In this document: one piece after another, positions 1 through 6,503 of the stretch
Layout: each line of letters begins with the position of its first letter
Position numbering within the stretch: position 1 is the first letter of the stretch
Origin: an uncultured Pseudomonadota bacterium
Lineage (GTDB): Bacteria; Pseudomonadota; Gammaproteobacteria; Methylococcales; Methylomonadaceae
NCBI GenBank assembly: GCA_903902945.1
Contig: CAIUWU010000274.1
Span: 1 to 6,503 of the forward strand
DNA: 6,503 nucleotides
Direction: 5' to 3'
The notes under the pieces: generated by a model
Database searches by the model: none
Seen by the model: only the letters and a program-made list of their open reading frames with translations
Told to the model about the DNA's origin: nothing
Program-made: the position numbers and the translations under genes

Positions 1-2667
1 GTCGGTGAAAGTACGGCCCTGATGTATCTGGCCTTATACAGCGATAGCTTGCAGGCTTCGCAAATCAGCGATTATTTGTTACGGGTGGTTCAGCCCAAAA
101 TTCAGGCGATTCCGGGCGTGGGCAAGGCCAAAATGCTCGGCAACAAGACTTTCGCGATGCGTATCTGGCTGAACCCTGAAAAGATGGCTGCGCTGGGAAT
201 CAGCGCCAGCGATGTCAATGATGTGTTACGGGCCAATAATTATCTGTCGGGGGCGGGCGGTTCCAAGGGTGAATTCGTCAAAATCGATTTCAGCGCCACT
301 ACCGATGCCATCGACGAACAGGCCTTCAAAAAACTAGTAGTCAGTAACCGTCATGGCGCCCTGATTCGCCTGGAAGATATTGCCCGCACCGAACTGGGCA
401 GCGAAGACTACGATACGGTTAACTGGTACAAAGGCAAAATGGCCATTTTTATGGGTATAGAGCCGGCGCCGGGTGCCAATCCGCTGACTGTCGCCAAACG
501 GGTCAAGCAGGCTTTGCAAGAGATGGAACGCGATATTCCCGATGCCATGAAAATATTCCTGCCTTATGACGCCAGTCAGTTCATCGAAGACTCGATTTAT
601 GAAGTTTTCCGCACCTTAATCGAAGCGGTGCTGATTGTACTCAGCGTAATTTTTCTATCGCTTGGCTCTTTCAGAGCCGCGATCATTCCCGCCGTGACTG
701 TTCCGCTATCATTGATTGGCGGTGCTTTCCTGATGCTATTGATGGGATTTTCCATCAATCTGCTGACCATGCTGGCAATGGTGCTGGCAATCGGTCTGGT
801 GGTCGATGATGCGATTGTGATCGTGGAAAACATCCACCGGCATATTGAACAAGGTGAATCGCGCCTGCAAGCCGCCATAAAAGGCGCCCGCGAGTTGGGA
901 CTGCCTATCATAGCCATGACCACCACCCTGATTGCTGTCTATGCGCCGATCGGATTTATGGGCGGACTGGTCGGTACGCTGTTTACCGAATTCGCCTTTT
1001 CATTAGCCGGAGCAGTATTGATTTCCGGTGTGGTTGCGCTGACCTTATCGCCGATGATGAGTTCAAAAATACTCAAGCCAGCGGGACAGCCCTCACGGTT
1101 TGAATTACAGGTTGAGCACTTCTTTATGCGCCTGTCAGACGTTTATCTGCAGATCTTGCAACGCTTGCTGGCAATACCCGGCATTGTGATTGGCTTTGCA
1201 CTGGTGATGCTGGTCAGTATTTACTTCATGTTTATGCTCACCAGTCGGGAACTGGCACCCACCGAGGATCAGAGCATTCTGTTTGCGATTGCTACCGCGC
1301 CCAATACCGCCACGCTGCAGTACAACGAAACCTACGCCCGCGAATTAATCAAGCTATTCGAGTCCTTTCCCGAATATCAGGAAAGTTTTTTGCTGATGGG
1401 CTTTGCCGGCGATACCAGCACGGTTTTCAGCGGCTTCAAAATGCCGTCTGCCTCCCAGCGGCAGCGCTCTCAATCCGAGCTGCAGCCGGAGTTACAGGAC
1501 AAAGTTAACGCGATTGCCGGTTTTCAAACTGCCGTGGTGCCCAGGCCCAGCTTGCCGGGTTCAGAGGGCGGATTACCACTGCAGTTTGTGATTACTACCG
1601 ACGCCGATTACCAGCAACTCGATCAGGTTGCCGATCAGTTAATCGACACGGCAGCCCAGAGCGGCAAATTCGCCTTTCTGATGAAAGATGTCAATTACAA
1701 CAAACCCCGCACCACCCTGGTAATTGATCGCTACCGGGCAGCGGATTTAGGTATTTCCATGCAGGATATTGGACAGAATCTGGCCGCTTTGCTGGGCGGT
1801 TCTTATGTCAACCGCTTCAATCTGCAGGGACGCAGTTATAAAGTCATTCCTCAGGTTGAAGATGCCGAGCGGCTGGATGTCGGCAAACTGGATAATTACT
1901 ATCTGCATTCCGCCAGCGGCGAGACCATCAAGCTGTCATCGCTGGTCAAACTTGATAATACGGTGGAACCGAGTAAACGCACCCAGTTCCAGCAGCTTAA
2001 CAGTCTGACCATTAATGGCATGATGTTACCCGGCGTTGGTCTGGGCGATGCGATGGAATACCTGCAAAACGTTGCCAGAGACAGCTTTCCCCGTGGTTTC
2101 TCCTGGGATTACCGTGGCGAATCACGTCAATATGCTCAACAAGGTAGTGCCTTGATTCTGACTTTTTTCATGGCTTTATTGATTATTTATCTGGTACTGG
2201 CCGCACAGTTCGAAAGCTGGCGTGATCCGTTGATTATTTTGGTATCGGTACCGCTATCAATCGCCAGCGCCCTGGCTTTTATGATGCTCAATTTCGCCAG
2301 CCTCAATATTTATACCCAGGTGGGGCTGATTACCCTGATTGGCCTGATTGCCAAAAACGGTATTCTGATAGTCGAATTTGCCAACCAGTTACAGCAGCAG
2401 TCGCATTTAGCTAAGCTCGAAGCAATCCAACAGGCCTGCGCCACCCGATTACGACCAATTTTGATGACCACGGTAGCGATGATCGTGGCCATGGTACCTT
2501 TGTTGACCGCCAACGGCCCCGGCGCCGCCAGCCGCTTTGCTATTGGTCTGGTAATTGCCACCGGTCTGGGTATTGGTACTCTGTTTACCTTGTTCGTAGT
2601 ACCGGCGTTTTATCTGGTGTTGGCGCGTGATCATAGCCAGGGCGATAGCGCCGAGCATATTAACTAA
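1..2667 (+). CDS. RND (HAE-1 family) multidrug efflux pump inner-membrane permease subunit, 5'-truncated
   Basis: This is the proton-driven inner-membrane component of a tripartite drug efflux pump of the AcrB/MexB type, which would work with a periplasmic adaptor and an outer-membrane channel. The frame is open from base 1, so the start lies upstream; the ATG at 22 is internal. Aligning TM4 from memory with AcrB suggests about 138 residues are missing, including TM1, for a full protein near 1026 residues. Counting codons from base 1, the AcrB proton-relay residues are all present: Asp269-Asp270 in TM4 (GLVVDDAIVIVEN), Lys785 in TM10 (GLIAKNGILIVEF), and Arg816 and Thr823 in TM11 (RLRPILMT). 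Eleven membrane segments (TM2-TM12) and both large periplasmic loops can be followed without a break. Relative to AcrB, the TM4-TM10 stretch is about 17 residues shorter. No outer-membrane channel gene follows; an adaptor gene may lie upstream. The family is certain; the exported substrates cannot be read from the sequence. Confidence 0.96.
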   Translation, partial: VGESTALMYLALYSDSLQASQISDYLLRVVQPKIQAIPGVGKAKMLGNKTFAMRIWLNPEKMAALGISASDVNDVLRANNYLSGAGGSKGEFVKIDFSATTDAIDEQAFKKLVVSNRHGALIRLEDIARTELGSEDYDTVNWYKGKMAIFMGIEPAPGANPLTVAKRVKQALQEMERDIPDAMKIFLPYDASQFIEDSIYEVFRTLIEAVLIVLSVIFLSLGSFRAAIIPAVTVPLSLIGGAFLMLLMGFSINLLTMLAMVLAIGLVVDDAIVIVENIHRHIEQGESRLQAAIKGARELGLPIIAMTTTLIAVYAPIGFMGGLVGTLFTEFAFSLAGAVLISGVVALTLSPMMSSKILKPAGQPSRFELQVEHFFMRLSDVYLQILQRLLAIPGIVIGFALVMLVSIYFMFMLTSRELAPTEDQSILFAIATAPNTATLQYNETYARELIKLFESFPEYQESFLLMGFAGDTSTVFSGFKMPSASQRQRSQSELQPELQDKVNAIAGFQTAVVPRPSLPGSEGGLPLQFVITTDADYQQLDQVADQLIDTAAQSGKFAFLMKDVNYNKPRTTLVIDRYRAADLGISMQDIGQNLAALLGGSYVNRFNLQGRSYKVIPQVEDAERLDVGKLDNYYLHSASGETIKLSSLVKLDNTVEPSKRTQFQQLNSLTINGMMLPGVGLGDAMEYLQNVARDSFPRGFSWDYRGESRQYAQQGSALILTFFMALLIIYLVLAAQFESWRDPLIILVSVPLSIASALAFMMLNFASLNIYTQVGLITLIGLIAKNGILIVEFANQLQQQSHLAKLEAIQQACATRLRPILMTTVAMIVAMVPLLTANGPGAASRFAIGLVIATGLGIGTLFTLFVVPAFYLVLARDHSQGDSAEHIN

Positions 2668-2709
2668 CCGCAGTAGTCTGATAAGCTGCCGATTTTGTAA
2701 TTTTTAATT

Positions 2710-2713
2710 GAAG
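2710..2713 (+). promoter_or_regulatory. Weak ribosome binding site for the GH3 gene
   Basis: GAAG lies 8 nt before the TTG at 2722. It is a poor Shine-Dalgarno match, but it supports the TTG as start over the in-frame ATG at 2752, which would remove the positively charged end and half of the hydrophobic core of the signal peptide. Confidence 0.4.
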
Positions 2714-2721
2714 AAACTATT

Positions 2722-4965
2722 TTGAAAGCACGTATTCTTTTAGTCTTATTAATGTCCGTTGTTATGGAGTCTGGTGTGAATGCTCAATCTCTCGATCCTG
2801 CAATAGAAGCAAAAGTACATGACCTGTTGTCGCAAATGACTCTGGAAGAAAAAGTAGGGCAGATGACGCAAATTGATGTCAGCGTCGTGACAGTGCCCCA
2901 AGCCCAGGATAGTGAACAGCCTTTTGATATCGCCAAGCTGGAACAGGCTATTTTGCAGTATCACATTGGTTCTATCCTCAATGCGCCGGCCACCCCCGAC
3001 AACAAAGCCCAACCGATCGAGCGCTGGCGTTCCATGACCCAGTTAGTCCGCGACACTGCCGCGAAAAGCCGCCTAAAAATACCGGTCATTTATGGTATCG
3101 ATGCCATTCACGGTGCGACCTATACCCAGGATGCGGTGCTGTTTCCGCAAGCCATCAATATGGCGGCCACCTTTAATCGCGATTTGTCATTCAAAGAAGG
3201 TGAAATCGCAGCGCGTGAAGTCAAGGCTTCCGGGCTGGACTGGAACTTTTCGCCGGTAATGGATATTGGCCGGCAGCCATTATGGCCAAGACTATGGGAA
3301 ACCTACGGTGAAGATGTTTATTTAGCCAGCAGCCTCGGTACCGCATTCATCGAAGGTCATCAGGGCGGCGATTATTCAGCCGCCGATAAAGCGCCGGCCT
3401 GTCTGAAACATTATGTCGGCTACAGCTTTCCGATCAATGGTAAAGACCGCACACCGGCCTGGATTGGTGAACGGATGCTCCGAGAATATTTTCTGCCCGG
3501 CTTCGAAGCCGGCATCAAAGCCGGCGCCATGACCATCATGGTCAATTCCGCCGAAGTGGATGGCATTCCCGGTCATGCCAATTATCAGTATTTGACCACT
3601 ATTCTGCGCGGCGAACTGGGCTTTACCGGTTTTACCGTATCCGATTGGGAAGATATCGTGCGCCTGTACACCCGCGACAAAATGGCTGCTTCACCGCGTG
3701 AAGCGGTCAAAATCGCGGTCATGGCCGGTGTTGACATGAGCATGGTGCCGTTTAATTTTTCGTTTTATGACTTGCTGTTGGACTTGGTCCGTAGCGGTGA
3801 GGTACCGGTCGCGCGAATCGATGAAGCGGTGACACGGATTCTGCGGGTCAAATTTGCTTCCGGCTTATTCGATCGTCAGCAGCCCGATTTGCCGGTAAAA
3901 GGCAATTTCGTTACCGCCGAAGCCAATGCAATCAATCGTCAGGCGGCCGAGGAGTCGATCGTGCTGGCCAAAAATCATAATAATCTGCTGCCGTTATCGA
4001 AAACCACCAATATCCTGGTGACAGGACCGACCGCGAATCTGCTGAGCGTGATGAACGGCGGCTGGACTATCACCTGGCAGGGCGACCAGGAACAGTTTTA
4101 CCCACAGCAAAAGCTGACCTTACTGGAAGCCATTCGCCAGAAAACCAAAGGCAAGGTGACTTATGTCGGCGGGCAGCGTTATCAGGATGAAATTAATATT
4201 GAACAGGCCGTCACTGAAGCGCAAAAGCATGATGTGGTGGTACTGGCTCTGGGTGAAAACACCTATACCGAAACTCTCGGCAATCTTGAAACGTTGAATT
4301 TGCCGTTTCCGCAGCATCAACTGGCCAGAGCTCTATTTGCAACCGGCAAGCCGGTGATTCTGGTGACTTTTGGTGGCCGGCCCCGCATTATTACCGAAAT
4401 CGCCGAACAAGCGCAGGCGGTGGTACTGGGCTTTTTGCCGGGCATGGAGGGCGGCGTGGCGATGGCGGATATTTTATTTGGCGACGTCAATCCCAGCGCT
4501 AAGCTGCCGGTATCTTATCCGCGCAATACCAATGATATTGTGCTGTATGACCATAAACCGATTGAAGCGTATGAAACCAATCAATATCGGCCTTTGTATC
4601 CATTTGCTCATGGTCTGAGTTACACCCAGTTCAGCAGCTCCGGTTTACAGCTGGAACAAAGCCGGATCAAGCGTGGTGAAGCGCTGCATTTGTCTGTCGA
4701 TGTTACCAATACCGGTAAACGTCGGGGCAAAGAAGCGGTTTTGGTCTATTTGCACGATGTTGCCGCTTCGGTCACCCGTCCGCTTAAACAGTTAAAAGCG
4801 TTCCAGAAGGTTGATTTGAAGCCGGGTGAAACTCAGACCCTGCATTTTGAGCTGCCAGCCGAGGCGATGTCTTTCATCGGTGTCGATATGCAACGCATTA
4901 TCGAACCCGGTGAATTCAAAGTGATGGTGGGTAACCAAAGCGCTGTTTTCACCGTTACTGAATAG
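2722..4965 (+). CDS. Exported glycoside hydrolase family 3 protein (beta-glucosidase / exo-beta-glucanase type)
   Basis: This retaining exo-glycosidase would release beta-linked glucose (or a related sugar) from the non-reducing end of oligosaccharides. The product is 747 residues, normal for three-domain GH3 enzymes. Residues 1-21 form a signal peptide (MKAR, then a hydrophobic core, cleavage likely at VNA|QS), so the enzyme acts in the periplasm or outside. The TIM-barrel domain spans about 30-385, with GIDAIHG (Asp127), Lys229-His230 and the nucleophile motif TVSDWED (Asp308). The alpha/beta sandwich domain spans about 415-625; the acid/base is probably Glu512 in GENTYTE, with Glu517 the alternative. 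YPFAHGLSYTQF (625-637 region) leads into a fibronectin III-like domain at about 645-740. The layout recalls barley exoglucanase ExoI and Bacteroidetes GH3 enzymes more than E. coli BglX. The next gene, a sugar permease, is 11 nt downstream, implying co-transcription. The start is TTG. GH3 also includes xylosidases and N-acetylglucosaminidases; the GENTYTE motif favours glucosidase, but the exact substrate is inferred. Confidence 0.94.
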   Translation: MKARILLVLLMSVVMESGVNAQSLDPAIEAKVHDLLSQMTLEEKVGQMTQIDVSVVTVPQAQDSEQPFDIAKLEQAILQYHIGSILNAPATPDNKAQPIERWRSMTQLVRDTAAKSRLKIPVIYGIDAIHGATYTQDAVLFPQAINMAATFNRDLSFKEGEIAAREVKASGLDWNFSPVMDIGRQPLWPRLWETYGEDVYLASSLGTAFIEGHQGGDYSAADKAPACLKHYVGYSFPINGKDRTPAWIGERMLREYFLPGFEAGIKAGAMTIMVNSAEVDGIPGHANYQYLTTILRGELGFTGFTVSDWEDIVRLYTRDKMAASPREAVKIAVMAGVDMSMVPFNFSFYDLLLDLVRSGEVPVARIDEAVTRILRVKFASGLFDRQQPDLPVKGNFVTAEANAINRQAAEESIVLAKNHNNLLPLSKTTNILVTGPTANLLSVMNGGWTITWQGDQEQFYPQQKLTLLEAIRQKTKGKVTYVGGQRYQDEINIEQAVTEAQKHDVVVLALGENTYTETLGNLETLNLPFPQHQLARALFATGKPVILVTFGGRPRIITEIAEQAQAVVLGFLPGMEGGVAMADILFGDVNPSAKLPVSYPRNTNDIVLYDHKPIEAYETNQYRPLYPFAHGLSYTQFSSSGLQLEQSRIKRGEALHLSVDVTNTGKRRGKEAVLVYLHDVAASVTRPLKQLKAFQKVDLKPGETQTLHFELPAEAMSFIGVDMQRIIEPGEFKVMVGNQSAVFTVTE
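3497..3512. repeat. Perfect 16-bp palindrome inside the GH3 gene
   Basis: CCGGCTTCGAAGCCGG reads the same on both strands. It encodes part of the conserved LPGFEAG stretch of the GH3 barrel, so codon choice may explain it. Its half-site CCGGCTTC also occurs at 6248-6255 ahead of the cytochrome gene. No function is claimed. Confidence 0.6.
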
Positions 4966-4967
4966 GA
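4964..4967 (+). promoter_or_regulatory. Ribosome binding site overlapping the GH3 stop codon; sets the permease start
   Basis: AGGA shares bases with the TAG stop at 4963-4965. It stands 9 nt before the ATG at 4977 but only 3 nt before the in-frame GTG at 4971. The ATG is therefore the better start, and the overlap suggests translational coupling between the two genes. Confidence 0.65.
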
Positions 4968-4976
4968 TCAGTGAAC

Positions 4977-6224
4977 ATGCGATCGACAGGACAACAGGCT
5001 ACGCTTTCGATACTGACTTCGTTATTTTTTATCTGGGGGTTCATTACCTGTCTTAATGACATTCTGATTCCGCATTTAAAAACTGTTTTTGAACTCAGTT
5101 ATGCGCAGGCCATGCTGGTGCAATTATGTTTTTTTACCGCTTATTTCCTGGTCTCGATTCCCAGTGGTTATCTGGTGGAGCGGATTGATTACAAAGGCGG
5201 CATCGTTTGTGGCCTGCTGATTGCCGGTCTAGGCTGTCTACTGTTTTATCCTGCCGCCGCTTTACATCAGTACGGTCTGTTTCTGACGGCATTTTTCATT
5301 CTTGCTTCCGGTATCACACTGTTGCAGGTGGCAGCCAATCCGTATGTGGCGGTGCTGGGTAAAGCGGAAACCGCTTCCAGTCGCTTGACCATGACGCAGG
5401 CCTTCAATTCGCTGGGTACCACATTGGCACCTTTCTTCGGCGCCATGCTGATTCTGGCCAGTCCGGTCAAAACGGCTACCGAACTGCAGGCTTTATCCGC
5501 AGAGGAATTGTCGGCTTACCGAGCCGCTGAAGCCGCTCTGGTACAGACACCCTATCTGTTTCTGGCCGGGGTGCTGGCATTACTGGCAATCATTTTTCTG
5601 TTTCTGAAATTACCCAAACTGGTCAACCCGCCTGCCGATCAAGGGCAAGCGCGACAGTCATCCGCTTCGGCCTGGCACTATCGGCATCTGCGGCTAGGCG
5701 CGCTGGCGATTTTTGTATATGTCGGCGGTGAAGTATCGATCGGTAGTTTTATGGTTAGTTTCTTGTCCAGCCCGGCGATTGGCGCTTTAACTGAGCAAGA
5801 CGCCGGCCGTTATGTGTCTTTGTACTGGGGCGGGGCGATGGTGGGGCGTTTCATCGGCGCCATCGTCATGCAGAAAGTCCGTGCCGGTTATGTTCTGACT
5901 GCTCACGCAGGGGTTGCGGTATTGCTGATCAGCATCGCCAGCCTGAGCCAAGGCAGCCTGGCCATGTGGAGTCTGCTGGCCGTAGGCTTATGTAACTCGG
6001 TGATGTTTCCGACCATTTTTTCCATGGCTTTGACCGGCCTGAATCAGCACACCGGACAAGGCTCCGGCATCTTGTGTTCGGCGATTGTCGGCGGCGCCAT
6101 CATTCCGGTATTACAAGGCTTGCTGGCCGATCACTGGGGGTTGCAGCAGGCCCTTATTCTGCCGATGGTTTGCTATAGCTTTATCGCCTTTTTTGGCTGG
6201 CGCTTCCGCAGACTGGAAAATTAA
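4977..6224 (+). CDS. MFS sugar permease, FucP/GluP family (fucose or glucose/galactose transporter type)
   Basis: This 12-helix inner-membrane carrier of the fucose-galactose-glucose:H+ symporter branch of the major facilitator superfamily would import a monosaccharide. From the ATG the product is 415 residues, close to the usual 400-440. The opening FFIWGFITCLNDILIP matches the family signature and keeps the Asp (Asp28) equivalent to E. coli FucP Asp46. Other family motifs are LLQVAANPYV (116-125), TQAFNSLGT (140-148), VGGEVSIGSF (249-258) and MFPTIFSMA (343-351). The FucP Glu135 position is Gln117, a pattern I associate with the glucose/galactose (GluP) and N-acetylglucosamine (NagP) branch. 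Its position 11 nt after an exported GH3 enzyme suggests it takes up the sugar that enzyme releases, most simply glucose. An upstream in-frame GTG at 4971 would add two residues but is too close to the ribosome binding site. The family is sure; the substrate is inferred. Confidence 0.93.
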   Translation: MRSTGQQATLSILTSLFFIWGFITCLNDILIPHLKTVFELSYAQAMLVQLCFFTAYFLVSIPSGYLVERIDYKGGIVCGLLIAGLGCLLFYPAAALHQYGLFLTAFFILASGITLLQVAANPYVAVLGKAETASSRLTMTQAFNSLGTTLAPFFGAMLILASPVKTATELQALSAEELSAYRAAEAALVQTPYLFLAGVLALLAIIFLFLKLPKLVNPPADQGQARQSSASAWHYRHLRLGALAIFVYVGGEVSIGSFMVSFLSSPAIGALTEQDAGRYVSLYWGGAMVGRFIGAIVMQKVRAGYVLTAHAGVAVLLISIASLSQGSLAMWSLLAVGLCNSVMFPTIFSMALTGLNQHTGQGSGILCSAIVGGAIIPVLQGLLADHWGLQQALILPMVCYSFIAFFGWRFRRLEN

Positions 6225-6235
6225 ACAGATTTCGT

Positions 6236-6264
6236 TTTACCGGCTGGCCGGCTTCACTTACAAT
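6236..6264 (+). promoter_or_regulatory. Candidate sigma70-type promoter for the cytochrome c peroxidase gene
   Basis: TTTACC (6236-6241, four of six matches to TTGACA) and TACAAT (6259-6264, five of six to TATAAT) are separated by exactly 17 bp. Transcription would start near 6271, leaving a leader of about 32 nt with the ribosome binding site intact. The spacer is GC-rich. This is a by-eye match only. Confidence 0.42.
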
Positions 6265-6273
6265 CGCCGGCTG
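6240..6273. repeat. Three CCGGCT repeats, also forming a GCCGGC inverted pair
   Basis: CCGGCT occurs at 6240-6245, 6248-6253 and 6267-6272. The self-complementary hexamer GCCGGC occurs at 6247-6252 and 6266-6271, 13 bp apart, and could pair into a short hairpin or act as two operator half-sites on either side of the predicted -10 box. No T-run follows, so it does not look like an intrinsic terminator for the permease gene. Confidence 0.5.
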
Positions 6274-6289
6274 CACAACCATAATAATT

Positions 6290-6295
6290 AGGAGG
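6290..6295 (+). promoter_or_regulatory. Strong ribosome binding site for the cytochrome c peroxidase gene
   Basis: AGGAGG is a full Shine-Dalgarno consensus and lies 7 nt before the ATG at 6303. It is much stronger than the sites before the GH3 and permease genes, which suggests high translation, and it fixes the start of this gene. Confidence 0.85.
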
Positions 6296-6302
6296 ATTGG
6301 AC

Positions 6303-6503
6303 ATGATCAAACTGCGTACATTAGTATCGGCAATGGCGTTAACGGCTTCGATGGCGGTTAATGCGGCTGAATCACTTCCCACTACTGCACCGGCACCTGC
6401 CAACAACCCAACGACACCTGAAAAAGTAGAACTGGGCAAAATGCTGTATCACGACCCACGCTTGTCATCATCAGGCACCGTATCTTGTGCGTCTTGCCAT
6501 AAC
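6303..6503 (+). CDS. Diheme cytochrome c peroxidase / MauG-family protein, N-terminal part only
   Basis: The frame runs off the window after 67 codons, so only the N-terminus is visible. Residues 1-22 form a Sec signal peptide (MIKLR, hydrophobic core, cleavage likely near VNA|AE or NAA|ES), directing the protein to the periplasm, where c-type hemes are attached. A Pro/Thr/Ala-rich linker at about 25-40 leads to ELGKMLYHDPRLSSSGTVSC, the typical opening of the bacterial CcpA/MauG family, and the first heme-binding motif CASCH (Cys62, Cys65, His66). Complete members have about 320-400 residues and a second CxxCH. Family members reduce hydrogen peroxide with electrons from small cytochromes, or oxidise protein or small-molecule targets as MauG does; the visible part cannot separate these. 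The gene has its own likely promoter and a strong ribosome binding site, so it is probably transcribed apart from the sugar genes. Confidence 0.88.
   Translation, partial: MIKLRTLVSAMALTASMAVNAAESLPTTAPAPANNPTTPEKVELGKMLYHDPRLSSSGTVSCASCHN

Noticed and set aside
597..926. Antisense open frame of 109 codons inside the RND gene
   Set aside because: It lies opposite a strongly conserved RND membrane region, has no ribosome binding site that I could see, and its translation resembles no protein family I know; it is a shadow of the real gene.
2691..2721. AT-rich stretch as a promoter for the GH3 gene
   Set aside because: The TTTAAT-like -10 candidate at 2703-2708 has no acceptable -35 at the right distance and would place the start of transcription in the ribosome binding site.
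4370..4618. Overlapping + strand frame of 82 codons inside the GH3 gene
   Set aside because: It covers conserved GH3 sequence in another frame, with a Trp/Arg-rich translation typical of out-of-frame reading.
6240..6273. Possible rho-independent terminator for the permease gene
   Set aside because: The GC-rich arms can form only a 6-bp stem with a 13-nt loop and no T-run follows.
6257..6285. Alternative promoter CTTACA (6257-6262) and CATAAT (6280-6285) with 17-bp spacing
   Set aside because: The hexamers match well, but transcription would start at about 6291-6292, inside the AGGAGG site, destroying the ribosome binding site. The pair 22 bp upstream fits better.
6254..6439. Antisense open frame of 61 codons over the start of the cytochrome gene
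   Set aside because: It is opposite the signal peptide and linker of a well-supported gene and has no independent support.

Overview
The window is an ordinary stretch of bacterial chromosome. It holds four protein-coding genes, all on the + strand, two of them cut by the window edges. GC content looks moderate, and Shine-Dalgarno sites precede the genes. The protein types (an HAE-1 RND efflux pump, a secreted GH3 glycosidase, a FucP/GluP-type sugar permease and a diheme cytochrome c peroxidase/MauG-type protein) point to a Gram-negative proteobacterium, most likely a gammaproteobacterium. A methylotroph/methanotroph or a polysaccharide-using marine or soil lineage would both fit. I cannot name the genus from sequence alone.

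Layout: 1-2667 is the C-terminal six-sevenths of an RND efflux pump inner-membrane subunit, whose start lies upstream of the window. A 54-bp gap without a convincing promoter or terminator follows. 2722-4965 is an exported GH3 beta-glucosidase-type enzyme that starts with TTG. 4977-6224 is a major facilitator superfamily sugar permease whose Shine-Dalgarno overlaps the stop codon of the GH3 gene. A 78-bp gap follows, with a plausible sigma70-type promoter, three CCGGCT repeats and a strong AGGAGG site. 6303 to the window end is the N-terminus of a diheme cytochrome c peroxidase/MauG-family protein, ending just after its first CxxCH heme motif.

How they fit together: the GH3 and permease genes look like a two-gene glycoside-use unit. 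The enzyme would release monosaccharide (probably glucose) in the periplasm or outside the cell, and the permease would carry it across the inner membrane. The RND pump and the cytochrome gene have no evident link to this pair. No mobile element, CRISPR array, tRNA or rRNA was seen, nor any clearly new system. The most useful second-look items are the GH3/permease pairing, the Glu-to-Gln change at the FucP proton-coupling position, the unusual GH3 substrate-pocket motif, and the repeats around the predicted promoter of the cytochrome gene.
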